From Streptomyces rishiriensis (GTDB lineage Bacteria > Actinomycetota > Actinomycetes > Streptomycetales > Streptomycetaceae), in contig NZ_JAUSWV010000002.1 in NCBI RefSeq assembly GCF_030815485.1, positions 3,286,001 to 3,350,000 of the forward strand: a stretch of DNA of 64,000 bases, given 5' to 3'. Below, piece by piece: positions 16,076-24,512 of this stretch (positions within the stretch are counted from its first letter, which is position 1; the number at the start of each line of letters is the position of its first letter). The notes under the pieces were generated by a model. The model was given only the letters and a program-made list of their open reading frames with translations. It was not told the DNA's origin and ran no database searches. Position numbers and translations under genes: made by a program.

Positions 16076-17605
16076 TCAGGCGGTGGCCTTCCGCGGCGCG
16101 CTCGGCGTCGGACCGCCCGGCGTCGTCGCCTCGGTTTCCTTCGCCGCCGCCGTCAGCGGCTGGGCGATGTCCTCCAGGGAGCGTCGCTCGGCCTTGACCG
16201 CCAGGAACACCGCCACCAGGCCCGCCGCGCACATCAGGCCCGCGCCGATGCAGAAGGCGAGGACCGTGTCGCCGACCTTGCCCGTGTCGGTGAGTTCGGC
16301 GAACAGCAACGGGCCGCTGATGCCGCCGGCTGCGGTGCCGAGGGCGTAGAAGAAGGCGATGGACATCGCGCGGGTCTCCATCGGGAAGATCTCGGACACC
16401 GTCAGATAGGCGCTCGACGCGCCCGCCGACGCGAAGAACAGCACCACGCACCAGCAGGCCGTCATCGTCGTCGCGGTCAGCGACCCCTGGTCGAACAGCC
16501 AGGCGGTACCGAACAGCAGCAGACCCGAGAGCAGATACGTCGAGGAGATCATCACCCGTCGGCCCACCGTGTCGAACAGCTTGCCCAGCAGCAGCGGACC
16601 GCAGAAGTTGCCGATGGCGATGACGGCGAAGTAGTAGCCGGTGTTGCCGCTCGGCACGTCGAAGAACTTGGTCAGGATCGCGCCGAAGCCGAAGGTGATC
16701 GCGTTGTAGAGGAAGGCCTGCCCGATGAAGAGGGAGAAGCCGAGGACCGCGCGGCGCCGGTAGGAGGAGAACACCGTGCGGGCGATCTCGACGAAGGAGA
16801 CGCTGCGGCGCTGGTGGATGGTGAGCTCGCTCTCGGCCCGGGGCAGCCGCTCCCCCCGCTCCTGCTCGATCTGCTGTTCGATCGAGGTGACGATCTCCTC
16901 GGCCTCCCGGTCCCGGCCGTGGATCAGCAGCCACCGCGGGCTCTCCGGGACGTGCCGCCGTACGAGCAGGATGACCAGGGCGAGGACGGCGCCCAGCGCG
17001 AACGTCAGCCGCCAGCCGACGTCCGCCGCGAAGATCTCCGTGTTCAGGGCGACGATCGACAGCAGCGAACCGGCGACCGCGCCCAGCCAGAAGCTGCCGT
17101 TGATGATCAGGTCGACGCGGCCCCGGTACTGCGCGGGGATGAGTTCGTCGATCGCGGAGTTGATGGCCGCGTACTCACCGCCGATGCCGAAGCCGGTGAG
17201 GAAGCGGAAGAGCAGGAACCACCAGGTGTCGAAGGAGATCGCGGTCAGGGCGGTGGCCGCCAGATACACCGCGAGGGTGATCATGAACAGCTTCTTGCGG
17301 CCCCACTTGTCGGTCAGCCGCCCCCAGAAGAGGGCGCCGACACAGGCGCCCGCCACATACAGCGCGGCCGCGATACCGGTGACCTGGCCGGAGGTGATCG
17401 GCAGGCCGCTTCCCGGCTCGGACAACCGGCTCGCGATGTTCCCGACGACCGTGACCTCCAGGCCGTCCAGGATCCATACGGTGCCGAGCCCGAAGACGAT
17501 GGTCCAGTGCCAGCGCGACCAGGGCAGCCGGTCGAGGCGGGCGGGGATGTCGGTGGTGATCGTGCGGTCCGTCTCGGCCGGCACGGCTGCTTCTGCGCTG
17601 GTCAT
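16076..17605 (-). CDS. MFS transporter, sugar-porter-like
   Basis: This 509-residue protein has 12 predicted membrane helices. The family loop GRLTDKWGRKKLF is after helix 2, RFLTGFGIGGEYAA is in helix 4, VPESPRWLL lies before the central loop, and a matching KLFDTVGRRVMI is in the second half. These are major facilitator, sugar-transporter-type signatures; the substrate is unknown. GAGGGAG precedes the ATG at 17605; a longer frame to 17674 lacks a ribosome site. It lies 65 bases downstream of the DUF445 gene on the same strand, so the two may be cotranscribed. Confidence 0.9.
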   Translation of the reverse strand: MTSAEAAVPAETDRTITTDIPARLDRLPWSRWHWTIVFGLGTVWILDGLEVTVVGNIASRLSEPGSGLPITSGQVTGIAAALYVAGACVGALFWGRLTDKWGRKKLFMITLAVYLAATALTAISFDTWWFLLFRFLTGFGIGGEYAAINSAIDELIPAQYRGRVDLIINGSFWLGAVAGSLLSIVALNTEIFAADVGWRLTFALGAVLALVILLVRRHVPESPRWLLIHGRDREAEEIVTSIEQQIEQERGERLPRAESELTIHQRRSVSFVEIARTVFSSYRRRAVLGFSLFIGQAFLYNAITFGFGAILTKFFDVPSGNTGYYFAVIAIGNFCGPLLLGKLFDTVGRRVMISSTYLLSGLLLFGTAWLFDQGSLTATTMTACWCVVLFFASAGASSAYLTVSEIFPMETRAMSIAFFYALGTAAGGISGPLLFAELTDTGKVGDTVLAFCIGAGLMCAAGLVAVFLAVKAERRSLEDIAQPLTAAAKETEATTPGGPTPSAPRKATA

Positions 17606-17670
17606 GGGCTCCCTCCTCGGCACGCTCCCCATCGGGCGGCACGCGGATCGGGTTCCCGCGACCGGCCGGT

Positions 17671-18984
17671 TCACGCCCCGAGCGCGCGCGCCACCGTGTA
17701 GATCAGCACCCCGGCCAGCGAACCCACCACCGTGCCGTTGATCCGGATGAACTGGAGGTCACGGCCGATGTTGGCCTCGATCTTGCGGGTCGTGTGCTCC
17801 GCGTCCCAGCCCGCGACCGTGTCGGTGATCAGGGAGGTGATCTCCTTCCGGTACGTCGTCACCACGTGCACCGCCGCGCCCTCGACCCAGCTCTCCACCT
17901 TCTCCTGGACCTTGCGCTCGGTGGCCATCCGGGCGCCCAGGGACAGCAGCGAGGCCCGCACCCGCAGCCGCAGCTCACTGCGCTCGTCCTCCGCAGCCGC
18001 GACGATCATGGAACGGACGGCGGTCCAGGCGGAGGCGATCAGGTCCTGGACCTCGCCCCGGCCCAGCACCTCACCCTTGAGCCGCTCCACGCGCGCCCGG
18101 GTGTCCGTGTCGGACTGGAGGTCGGAGGCGAAGTCGGTGAGGAACCGGTCGAGAGCGCCCCGGGCCGGGTGGGACGGCATGTCCCGCATCTCCGCGCAGA
18201 ACCGCAGCAGCTCCTTGTAGACGCGTTCACCGATCCGCTTGTCGACGAACCGGGGGGTCCAGCCGGGCGCCCCGCCCTCCACCGCGCCCATCACCGAGTC
18301 GCCGTGCAGCACCAGCCAGTCGTACGCCCGGGTCACCACCAGGTCCACGGCCCGCCGGTGACCGCCGTCCGCGACGACCTTCTCCAGCATCTTCCCGATG
18401 CCCGGGGCGATCTCCTGCGCGTCCGCGCGACGCGTGATCGCCTCCCCCACCACCGCCTGCACGTCCGAGTCGCGCAGCACCGTGAGCGCGCCCCGCAGCG
18501 CCGTCGCCAGCTCGGCCGTCACCCGGTCGGCGTGCTCCGGCTCGGCCAGCCAGGCGCCCAGCCGGGTGCCGATGCCGACCACGCGCAGCCGCTGCCGTAC
18601 GACGTCCTCGGAGAGAAAGTTCTCCCCGACGAACTCGCCCAGCGAGACACCCAGTTGGTCCTTCTTGTTCGGGATGATCGCGGTGTGCGGGATGGGCAGA
18701 CCGAGTGGGTGACGGAACAGCGCCGTGACCGCGAACCAGTCGGCGAGCGCACCGACCATGCCCGCCTCGGCGGCAGCCGCCACATAGCCCGCCCAGGGGC
18801 CCGCGCCCCGGTGGGAGGCCCATTCGGCGAGGACGTACACCACGGCCACGAACAGCAGCAGCCCGGCCGCGGTGAGCTTCATCCGGCGCACACCGCGCTG
18901 TTTCTCCTCGTCGGCGGCGCTGAAGACGGTCATCGTGCGCACCGCCCTGGTGCCGACGGGCTGTTCCGCTTCCGTACGATCCAT
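17671..18984 (-). CDS. DUF445 family membrane protein
   Basis: About 437 residues. A membrane helix lies near the N-terminus (LTAAGLLLFVAVVYVLA) with a second hydrophobic stretch following (GYVAAAAEAGMVGALADWFAVTALFRHP). The PLGLPIPHTAIIPNKKDQLG motif diagnostic of DUF445 comes next. A long amphipathic helical region and a final hydrophobic segment (GSLAGVLIYTVARAL) complete it. The function of the family is unknown; it is membrane-bound and widespread in actinobacteria. The start is uncertain: ATGs at 18984, 18993 and 19023 are all in frame and none has a strong ribosome site. Confidence 0.88.
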   Translation of the reverse strand: MDRTEAEQPVGTRAVRTMTVFSAADEEKQRGVRRMKLTAAGLLLFVAVVYVLAEWASHRGAGPWAGYVAAAAEAGMVGALADWFAVTALFRHPLGLPIPHTAIIPNKKDQLGVSLGEFVGENFLSEDVVRQRLRVVGIGTRLGAWLAEPEHADRVTAELATALRGALTVLRDSDVQAVVGEAITRRADAQEIAPGIGKMLEKVVADGGHRRAVDLVVTRAYDWLVLHGDSVMGAVEGGAPGWTPRFVDKRIGERVYKELLRFCAEMRDMPSHPARGALDRFLTDFASDLQSDTDTRARVERLKGEVLGRGEVQDLIASAWTAVRSMIVAAAEDERSELRLRVRASLLSLGARMATERKVQEKVESWVEGAAVHVVTTYRKEITSLITDTVAGWDAEHTTRKIEANIGRDLQFIRINGTVVGSLAGVLIYTVARALGA

Positions 18985-19117
18985 CCGTTCCATCCGTTCC
19001 GGTCGACGCCCCGTCCCACCCATGTCCCGCACGCAGATATTGTCCCTGCTTGACCGACTCCTGGAACGGAACAAGAGTTCCCGGCGTCTCCTTCGGTGGG
19101 GAGCTCAACGGTGAACT

Positions 19118-19192
19118 CCTGCGCGCACGCATGACTGCACCGACGCACGCCTGCATGGACGCATCACTGCATCGACACATCCCTGCATGACC
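19118..19192. repeat. GCAT/ACGCA-rich low-complexity leader
   Basis: Upstream of the GDSL esterase, a 75-base stretch repeats short GCAT, TGCAT, ACGCA and ACGCATC words irregularly, unlike any flanking sequence. It sits in the likely 5' untranslated region, 40 bases before the start. No hairpin with long arms is evident. Confidence 0.4.
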
Positions 19193-19231
19193 CGGAGCCG
19201 TACCGCTCCCCTCACCGAGGAGAACCCCCGC

Positions 19232-20563
19232 ATGACCAGGCGACACGGTTATGCCCTCCTGTCGGCGATCACCGCCCTGATCGTGGGCCTTTCCGCCGCC
19301 ATATACGCGTCCGCCGCCTCCGACCACGGTCCCGGGCTCGAAGCCCGGGCGGCCGGCCCCGCCGAGGTCCCCGGTCCCGGCAGCGCCGCGCCCATCTCGA
19401 CGGGCGTCTGGGTCGGCACCTGGGCGGCCGCGCCGGTCAGCGGTGAACCGGGCACCGCGACCGACGGCATGGCGGGCCGCACGGTCCGCAACGTCGTGCA
19501 CACCAGCGTCGGCGGGACGAGTGCCCGCGTCACGCTGTCCAACCTCTACGGCGTGGGCCCGCTCACCGTGACGCACGCCACCCTCGCCGTCGCCACCGGC
19601 GACGGGAGCGCGGCCGCGGTTGCCGACTCCCTGCGCCGGCTCACCTTCGGCGGCGCCACGACGGTCGTCGTCCCGCCCGGCGGGCAGACGGTCAGCGACG
19701 CCGTGACCGTCGCCGTCCCGTCCGACTCCGACGTCCTGGTCAGCACCTATTCCCCGACCTCCGCCGGGCCGGTCACCTACCACCCGCACGCCCGGCAGAC
19801 CAACTACGTCGCCGAGGGCGAGTCCACCGAGGACGTCACCGGCGCCGCGTTCACCGGGGCCGGCGAGTACTGGCGCTACCTGACCGCCCTCGACGTGCTC
19901 AGCAACAGGGCGGACGGCACCGTCGTCGCCCTGGGCGACTCCATCACCGACGGCGTCACCTCCACCGCGGGCGCGAACCGCCGCTGGCCCGACGTCCTCG
20001 CCGGCCGGCTGCGGGCGAGCGTCGCCGACGGCGGGGACACGCCCCGCTACGGCGTCGTCAACGAGGGCATCAGCGGGAACCGGGTCCTCACCGACGACTC
20101 CCGCCACGGCGCCGCAGCGCTCAACCGCTTCGAGCGGGACGTCCTCGGCCGTACGAACGTCAAGGCCGTCGTCATCGACCTCGGCATCAACGACATCCTG
20201 CGCGACCCCGGGCTCGCCGACCCGCAGGCGGTCGTGGACGGCCTGCGCACCCTCGTCGAGCGTGCCCACGCCCACGGCATCAGGGTCATCGGCACCACCC
20301 TCACGCCGTTCCGCGGCCACCGCGGCTACAGCGACGGCCGCGAGAACGTGCGGCAGCTGATCAACCAGGCGATCCGGGCGGACGCGGTGTTCGACACGGT
20401 CGTCGACCTCGACCGGGCGCTGCGCGACCCGTACGACCCGCGCAGCCTGCGTCCGGAGTACGACTCGGGCGACCATCTGCACCCCAGCGACCGGGGCTAC
20501 CGCAAGATGGCGCGGACCATCGATCTGACGGAACTGGACGGCCCGGCGCCCGCCCGGCTGTGA
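19232..20563 (+). CDS. Secreted SGNH/GDSL-family esterase
   Basis: This 443-residue protein has a signal peptide (RRHGYALLSAITALIVGLSAAIYASAAS). A beta-rich N-terminal region follows, then an SGNH hydrolase domain: block I GDSITDG at residues 235-241 with nucleophile Ser237, block II GISGNRV, block III GIND, and block V DHLHPSDRGY with the catalytic Asp-x-x-His. It should act outside the cell as an esterase, lipase or deacetylase. GAGGAGA precedes ATG 19232. It stands alone, with an unusual low-complexity leader upstream and an 18-base tandem repeat beyond its stop. Confidence 0.92.
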   Translation: MTRRHGYALLSAITALIVGLSAAIYASAASDHGPGLEARAAGPAEVPGPGSAAPISTGVWVGTWAAAPVSGEPGTATDGMAGRTVRNVVHTSVGGTSARVTLSNLYGVGPLTVTHATLAVATGDGSAAAVADSLRRLTFGGATTVVVPPGGQTVSDAVTVAVPSDSDVLVSTYSPTSAGPVTYHPHARQTNYVAEGESTEDVTGAAFTGAGEYWRYLTALDVLSNRADGTVVALGDSITDGVTSTAGANRRWPDVLAGRLRASVADGGDTPRYGVVNEGISGNRVLTDDSRHGAAALNRFERDVLGRTNVKAVVIDLGINDILRDPGLADPQAVVDGLRTLVERAHAHGIRVIGTTLTPFRGHRGYSDGRENVRQLINQAIRADAVFDTVVDLDRALRDPYDPRSLRPEYDSGDHLHPSDRGYRKMARTIDLTELDGPAPARL

Positions 20564-20622
20564 CAGCAGCCGAGCCGCCCGAGGATCCCGGCGCACGCAA
20601 CGAACCCGGTCTTCCTACCGGG

Positions 20623-20759
20623 CGCGGGCGTCGCAGCGGCCCCGGTCCTCGCAACGGACTCGGTTCTCGTAGCGGGCCCTGTCCTCGCAGCGAACCGGGT
20701 CCTCGCAGCGGGGCCGGGCCCCGGGCCCGGTTCTCGCAGCGGGCTCAGTTCCCGTAGCG
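20623..20759. repeat. ~18-bp degenerate tandem repeat at the 3' end of the DUF1707 gene
   Basis: About seven units of roughly 18 bases share a GTCCTCGCAGCGG-like core, with variants using AACGG, GTAGCGG or GGGCC. The array occupies the space between the convergent esterase and DUF1707 genes. Its last unit contains the final codons and stop of the DUF1707 gene at 20745. Read on the minus strand, a unit encodes a short Arg-Tyr/Cys-Gly/Glu-Asn-like peptide. The array therefore looks like an amplification of the gene's own 3' end. Confidence 0.65.
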
Positions 20760-21575
20760 GCGCTCCCGCTGTTCCTTCCGCGGGTCGGCCGTCCCCGCCC
20801 CGAGGCCGTGTCCCAGCCCGTGCCCGAGTCCGCGGTCCTCGTGGCCCTCGAGCGTCGGGCGGCGGTCCTCCCCGTCCTCGTCCCGGGACGACGAACGCAG
20901 CTCGCGCTTCGCCGCCCTGCGGTCCAGCCTCTCCTGGCGCCGGGCGGCCCGCGTCTTCTTGCGCTCGATGCCGACCCCGCCCCAGAAGGCGAACCCGCCG
21001 ACGACCACCCGCGGCGCGTCCGGGTCACCGGGAACACCGGTCTCCTGCTGGTCGAAGCCGCCCATCACGCCGATCCCGCGGACCACGACCTCGACCCCCG
21101 GCGGCACCGTGATCTGCATCCCGCCCATGATCGCGAAGCAGTTGATCTCGACCTCACCGGCGGCGAAGTTGGCCTCCCGCAGGTCGATCTCCCCGCCGCC
21201 CCAGAAGGCGAAGCAGGTGAACCGCCGGGGCACCGTCCAGCGACCCCTGCGCTGGAAGCCGGACATCACGGCCACCGCCCAGGTCGACGAACCCTCGCCG
21301 CCCACGATCCGTGCCGCCCAACTCCCCTCCTGCGGAGGCTCCTTGTGCAGTGACACGACGGCCGGGGAGGTGAACCCGGCGACCGGCAGGTCCCTGGTGA
21401 TCGGCGCCAACTCGCGGTACGTGCGCGCCTTGTACGTCTCCTCCAGCCGCTCCTCGAACTCCGTCATGTCGAGCCGGCCCTCCGCGAGGGCGTCCCGCAG
21501 GACCTCGGCGACCCGCTCACGATCGGCGTCGGAGGCGCGGAGATCCGGCAGGCCCGGGGCTGCGTCGTCGGTCAT
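20745..21575 (-). CDS. DUF1707 protein with LiaF-like C-terminal domain
   Basis: This 276-residue protein opens with the DUF1707 (SHOCT-like) motif LRASDADRERVAEVLRDALAEGRLDMTEFEERL, split here over residues 12-44. A repeated beta pattern follows (CFAFWGGGEIDLREANF, CFAIMGGMQITVPPGVEV, GFAFWGGVGIE), typical of the LiaF C-terminal domain that senses or restrains cell-envelope stress signalling. It has no membrane helix, unlike LiaF. A charged, low-complexity tail (GLGHGLGHGLG) ends at a tandem repeat. It begins 9 bases from the end of an ABC exporter operon in the same direction, so it may be its last gene. Confidence 0.88.
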   Translation of the reverse strand: MTDDAAPGLPDLRASDADRERVAEVLRDALAEGRLDMTEFEERLEETYKARTYRELAPITRDLPVAGFTSPAVVSLHKEPPQEGSWAARIVGGEGSSTWAVAVMSGFQRRGRWTVPRRFTCFAFWGGGEIDLREANFAAGEVEINCFAIMGGMQITVPPGVEVVVRGIGVMGGFDQQETGVPGDPDAPRVVVGGFAFWGGVGIERKKTRAARRQERLDRRAAKRELRSSSRDEDGEDRRPTLEGHEDRGLGHGLGHGLGAGTADPRKEQRERRYGN

Positions 21576-21584
21576 ATCAGCAGC

Positions 21585-22637
21585 CTACGAGTTCCCGGGC
21601 GCCGGCACTACGGTCTCCCTCGACGCCTCCCGGTCCGAGGGGACTTGCGGGGCGTCCCCCGTCGAATACAGCATCTTCGCGATGACGGCCTCGATGTCCG
21701 GCTCCCGCACCGACAGATCCACCAGCGGGTACTCCGCCGCGATCCGGGCGACGAGCGGAGCGGCCGACGCCGCGGCCGGGAACGCCAGCCACTGCCTCGG
21801 CCCGTCCACCTTCACCACCCGCGCCGCCTCCCCCACATCGACCGGCGGCAGCTCCCGCGCCAGGTCCACCACCAGCGTCCGCTCGCTCTCCCCCGCCTCG
21901 TGCAGCCCGGCGAGCGCACCGTCGTACACCAGACGGCCGTGATCGATGACCATCACCCGGGAACAGAGCTGCTCGATGTCCTGGAGATCGTGGGTGGTGA
22001 GCAGGACCGTCGTGCCGCGCTCGGTGTTCAGCTCGCGCAGGAACTCCCGCACCCGCCCCTTGGAGACCACGTCGAGACCGATCGTCGGCTCGTCCAGATA
22101 GAGCACCTCGGGATCGTGCAGCAGGGCCGCAGCGATGTCGCCGCGCATGCGCTGGCCGAGCGACAGCTGACGCACCGGCACCTCCAACAGCGCTGACAGG
22201 TCGAGGAGTTCGACCAGCCGGTCGAGGTTCTCCCGATAACGGCCGTCCGGGATCCGGTACATGCGGTGCATCAGCCGATAGGAGTCGATCAGCGGAAGGT
22301 CCCACCACAGCGTCGTACGCTGCCCGAACACCACCCCTATGCGATGCGCCAGCCGCGTCCGCTCACGGGACGGATCGATCCCGGCGACCCGCAGCCGGCC
22401 CCCGCTCGGCGTGAGGATGCCCGTCAGCATCTTGATCGTCGTCGACTTGCCCGCGCCGTTCGGCCCGATGTAGCCGACCATCTCACCGCGCGCCACGGTG
22501 AAGGAGATCGAGTCCACCGCCCGCACCCGTCGCAGCTCCCGCCGCAGAAAACCGGTCCGCCTGCGCACGTCGAAGACCTTCTCGACCCGGTCCACCTCGA
22601 TGAACGCGCTTTCCGACACCGTCGCACCCTCTGACAC
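21585..22637 (-). CDS. ABC exporter ATP-binding protein (COG4586-like)
   Basis: A 350-residue ATPase. Walker A is GPNGAGKST, the Q-loop lies in VVFGQRTTLWWDLPL, the signature is LSLGQRMRGD and Walker B is LYLDEPTIGLD. The early RRELRRVRAVDSISF region and the WWDLPL segment fit the COG4586 type, which partners COG4587 and COG3694 permeases. GTG at 22637 has GAGGA upstream; a GTG at 22619 is an alternative. The two permease genes precede it on the same strand, separated by 8 bases. Substrate unknown; relatives export toxic cations or lipophilic compounds. Confidence 0.92.
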   Translation of the reverse strand: MSEGATVSESAFIEVDRVEKVFDVRRRTGFLRRELRRVRAVDSISFTVARGEMVGYIGPNGAGKSTTIKMLTGILTPSGGRLRVAGIDPSRERTRLAHRIGVVFGQRTTLWWDLPLIDSYRLMHRMYRIPDGRYRENLDRLVELLDLSALLEVPVRQLSLGQRMRGDIAAALLHDPEVLYLDEPTIGLDVVSKGRVREFLRELNTERGTTVLLTTHDLQDIEQLCSRVMVIDHGRLVYDGALAGLHEAGESERTLVVDLARELPPVDVGEAARVVKVDGPRQWLAFPAAASAAPLVARIAAEYPLVDLSVREPDIEAVIAKMLYSTGDAPQVPSDREASRETVVPAPGNS

Positions 22638-22645
22638 GGTCGTCC

Positions 22646-23467
22646 TCAACTCCCCGTACTCCGATACGTCCGCAGCCCCGCCCGCCACGCCAGCCCCGCC
22701 GCCGCACAGCACGCCACCGCCACCAGCGGCGGCGCGAACGCCGCCCACTCCGGCAGCCCCAACGGATACGGCCGCCCCAGCACATGGGCCGCCGGCACCC
22801 AGTTGACGAACGCCAGCGGCAGCACGAACGTCACCCCGCGCACCAGCTCCTTGCCGAACACCGTCGGCGGATACTGCAACAACGTCTGACCGCCGTACGT
22901 GAACGCCGCCTGCACCTCGGACGCGTCCTGCGCCACGAACTGGAACGCCGCACCGGTCACGAACACCGCCGCGAAGATCACCCCGCCGCACACCAGCATG
23001 ACGGGCACCAACGCCACCTTCACCGGCGACCAGACGACGTCCAGCGCGACGCACGCATAGCCCAGCACCAGCCCGCCCTGGATCAACCGGGCGACCCGGC
23101 GCAGCGCGAACCGGTCCGCGGCGACCTGGGCCAGCACCGGCGCGGGCCGCACCAGCAGCGTGTCGAGCGTGCCGTCCCGCACCCGCGAGCCCAGCCGGCC
23201 CGCCGAGCCGATCGACAGATCCGCGAGCCCGAACGACGTCGCCGACAACCCGTACAGAAAGGCGACCTCCGGCAGCGTGTAACCGCCGAGCACGTCCACC
23301 TGCGAGAACATGAGCAAGATCGCGACAAAGTCCAGCCCCGTCACCAGCAGACCACCGACCACGGTCAGCACGAACGACACCCGGTACGCCAGCGTCGACC
23401 GGATCCACATGCCGGCGATCAGCCGGTAGGCCCGCAACCCCTCCGTCAGCCGGCCCGTCTCACCCAC
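22646..23467 (-). CDS. ABC-2 type permease (COG3694-like)
   Basis: This 273-residue protein has six predicted membrane helices, e.g. FVLTVVGGLLVTGLDFVAILLMF and VALVPVMLVCGGVIFAAVFV. A middle loop ends in GTLDTLLVRPAPVL, characteristic of this exporter family. It is the second gene of a three-gene exporter operon; its start overlaps the end of the other permease by 8 bases, and the ATPase gene follows 8 bases after its stop. The two permeases probably form a heterodimer. Confidence 0.9.
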   Translation of the reverse strand: MGETGRLTEGLRAYRLIAGMWIRSTLAYRVSFVLTVVGGLLVTGLDFVAILLMFSQVDVLGGYTLPEVAFLYGLSATSFGLADLSIGSAGRLGSRVRDGTLDTLLVRPAPVLAQVAADRFALRRVARLIQGGLVLGYACVALDVVWSPVKVALVPVMLVCGGVIFAAVFVTGAAFQFVAQDASEVQAAFTYGGQTLLQYPPTVFGKELVRGVTFVLPLAFVNWVPAAHVLGRPYPLGLPEWAAFAPPLVAVACCAAAGLAWRAGLRTYRSTGS

Positions 23468-24260
23468 CCTGCACCACCACCCGCCGCGTCGCCGCCCCCT
23501 GCACCAGGCGGCCCACCGCCAGCAGCACCACCGCCCAGCCCGCCTGGAAAGCGAACGCGGGCCAAGGATCCGTCCGCCCCAGCAGCACGTCGGCGGGCGT
23601 CTGCAGCAAGGCCGACCAGGGCAGCAGCGTCACGATGTCCCCGAGCGGCCGCGGAAACGCGTTGAGCGGCAGCGCCATCCCCGAGAAGAACATCCCGGTG
23701 ACCATCAGCACCTGCACCGCACCCGTGCCGTCCATCAGCCAGAACCCGCTCAGCGCCACCAGGAACCGGATCCCGTAACTGACCACCATCGCGAGCGCGA
23801 TCGTCACCGCGAAGGCCAGCCACGTCACCGGATCGAGCGGCAGCGCCGTCGGAAAGAACAACGCCCCGAAGACGAACGGCAGCACCCCGCGGCCCAGCAA
23901 CTGGAACAGCGCCCGCCCCAGATCACTCGCCAGCCACCACGCCTGGAGATCGGCCGGCCGATACAGGTCCACGGCCACCTCGCCGGTGCGGATCCGCTCC
24001 ATCAACTCGATCTCGAACCCGCCGCCCTGGATCGCGAGCGTCGCGAACAGCGCCTGCCCCAACCACACATAGGTCACCGCCTGTGCCTGGTCATAGCCGC
24101 CCAGATGCGGCCGCTCGTCCCACAACGCCAGATAGGTGTAGACGAGGATCAGGCCGAAAACGGTATTGGTGAACACCCCCGCGGCCGTGGCCACCCGGTA
24201 CGTCGCGTACCTTCTGAAACCTCCCGCCGCGACGGCCGCGTACAACCGCGCCGATCCCAA
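23460..24260 (-). CDS. ABC-2 type permease (COG4587-like)
   Basis: A 266-residue integral membrane protein with about six helices. The loop IELMERIRTGEVAVDLYRPADLQAWW is diagnostic, corresponding to the GxLDxxLxRP loop of its partner. GMFFSGMALPLNAFP precedes the last helices. It is the first gene of the exporter operon. The upstream 250 bases are shared with the divergent penicillin-binding protein gene. Transport substrate unknown. Confidence 0.9.
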   Translation of the reverse strand: MGSARLYAAVAAGGFRRYATYRVATAAGVFTNTVFGLILVYTYLALWDERPHLGGYDQAQAVTYVWLGQALFATLAIQGGGFEIELMERIRTGEVAVDLYRPADLQAWWLASDLGRALFQLLGRGVLPFVFGALFFPTALPLDPVTWLAFAVTIALAMVVSYGIRFLVALSGFWLMDGTGAVQVLMVTGMFFSGMALPLNAFPRPLGDIVTLLPWSALLQTPADVLLGRTDPWPAFAFQAGWAVVLLAVGRLVQGAATRRVVVQGG

Positions 24261-24512
24261 GGCAACCTTCCTCCTCGCCCGCTAGTCACCCCTGGTGCCC
24301 CCTTCGACACCGAAACGCAGGAGCCTAGTGCGCCGCTCCGGCCGCGTGCCACGTGTTTTCCGGGCACGACGTGTGACCGAACGCGCGCCGATTGCCGGGA
24401 ACGGAACGCCGGGTGCGAGAGTCTTCAACAGGGGACGCAGAAGGCGTACGAGGCTTACAAGGCTTTACGAGGCGCACGGAACGTACGACGCGAAACAGGA
24501 GTCCAGCAGCAC

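Noticed and set aside
24390..24512. ECF-type promoter (GGAAC ... GTC) before the PBP gene
   Set aside because: GGAAC words are present but spacing to a matching -10 element is off, so it is not called as a feature.
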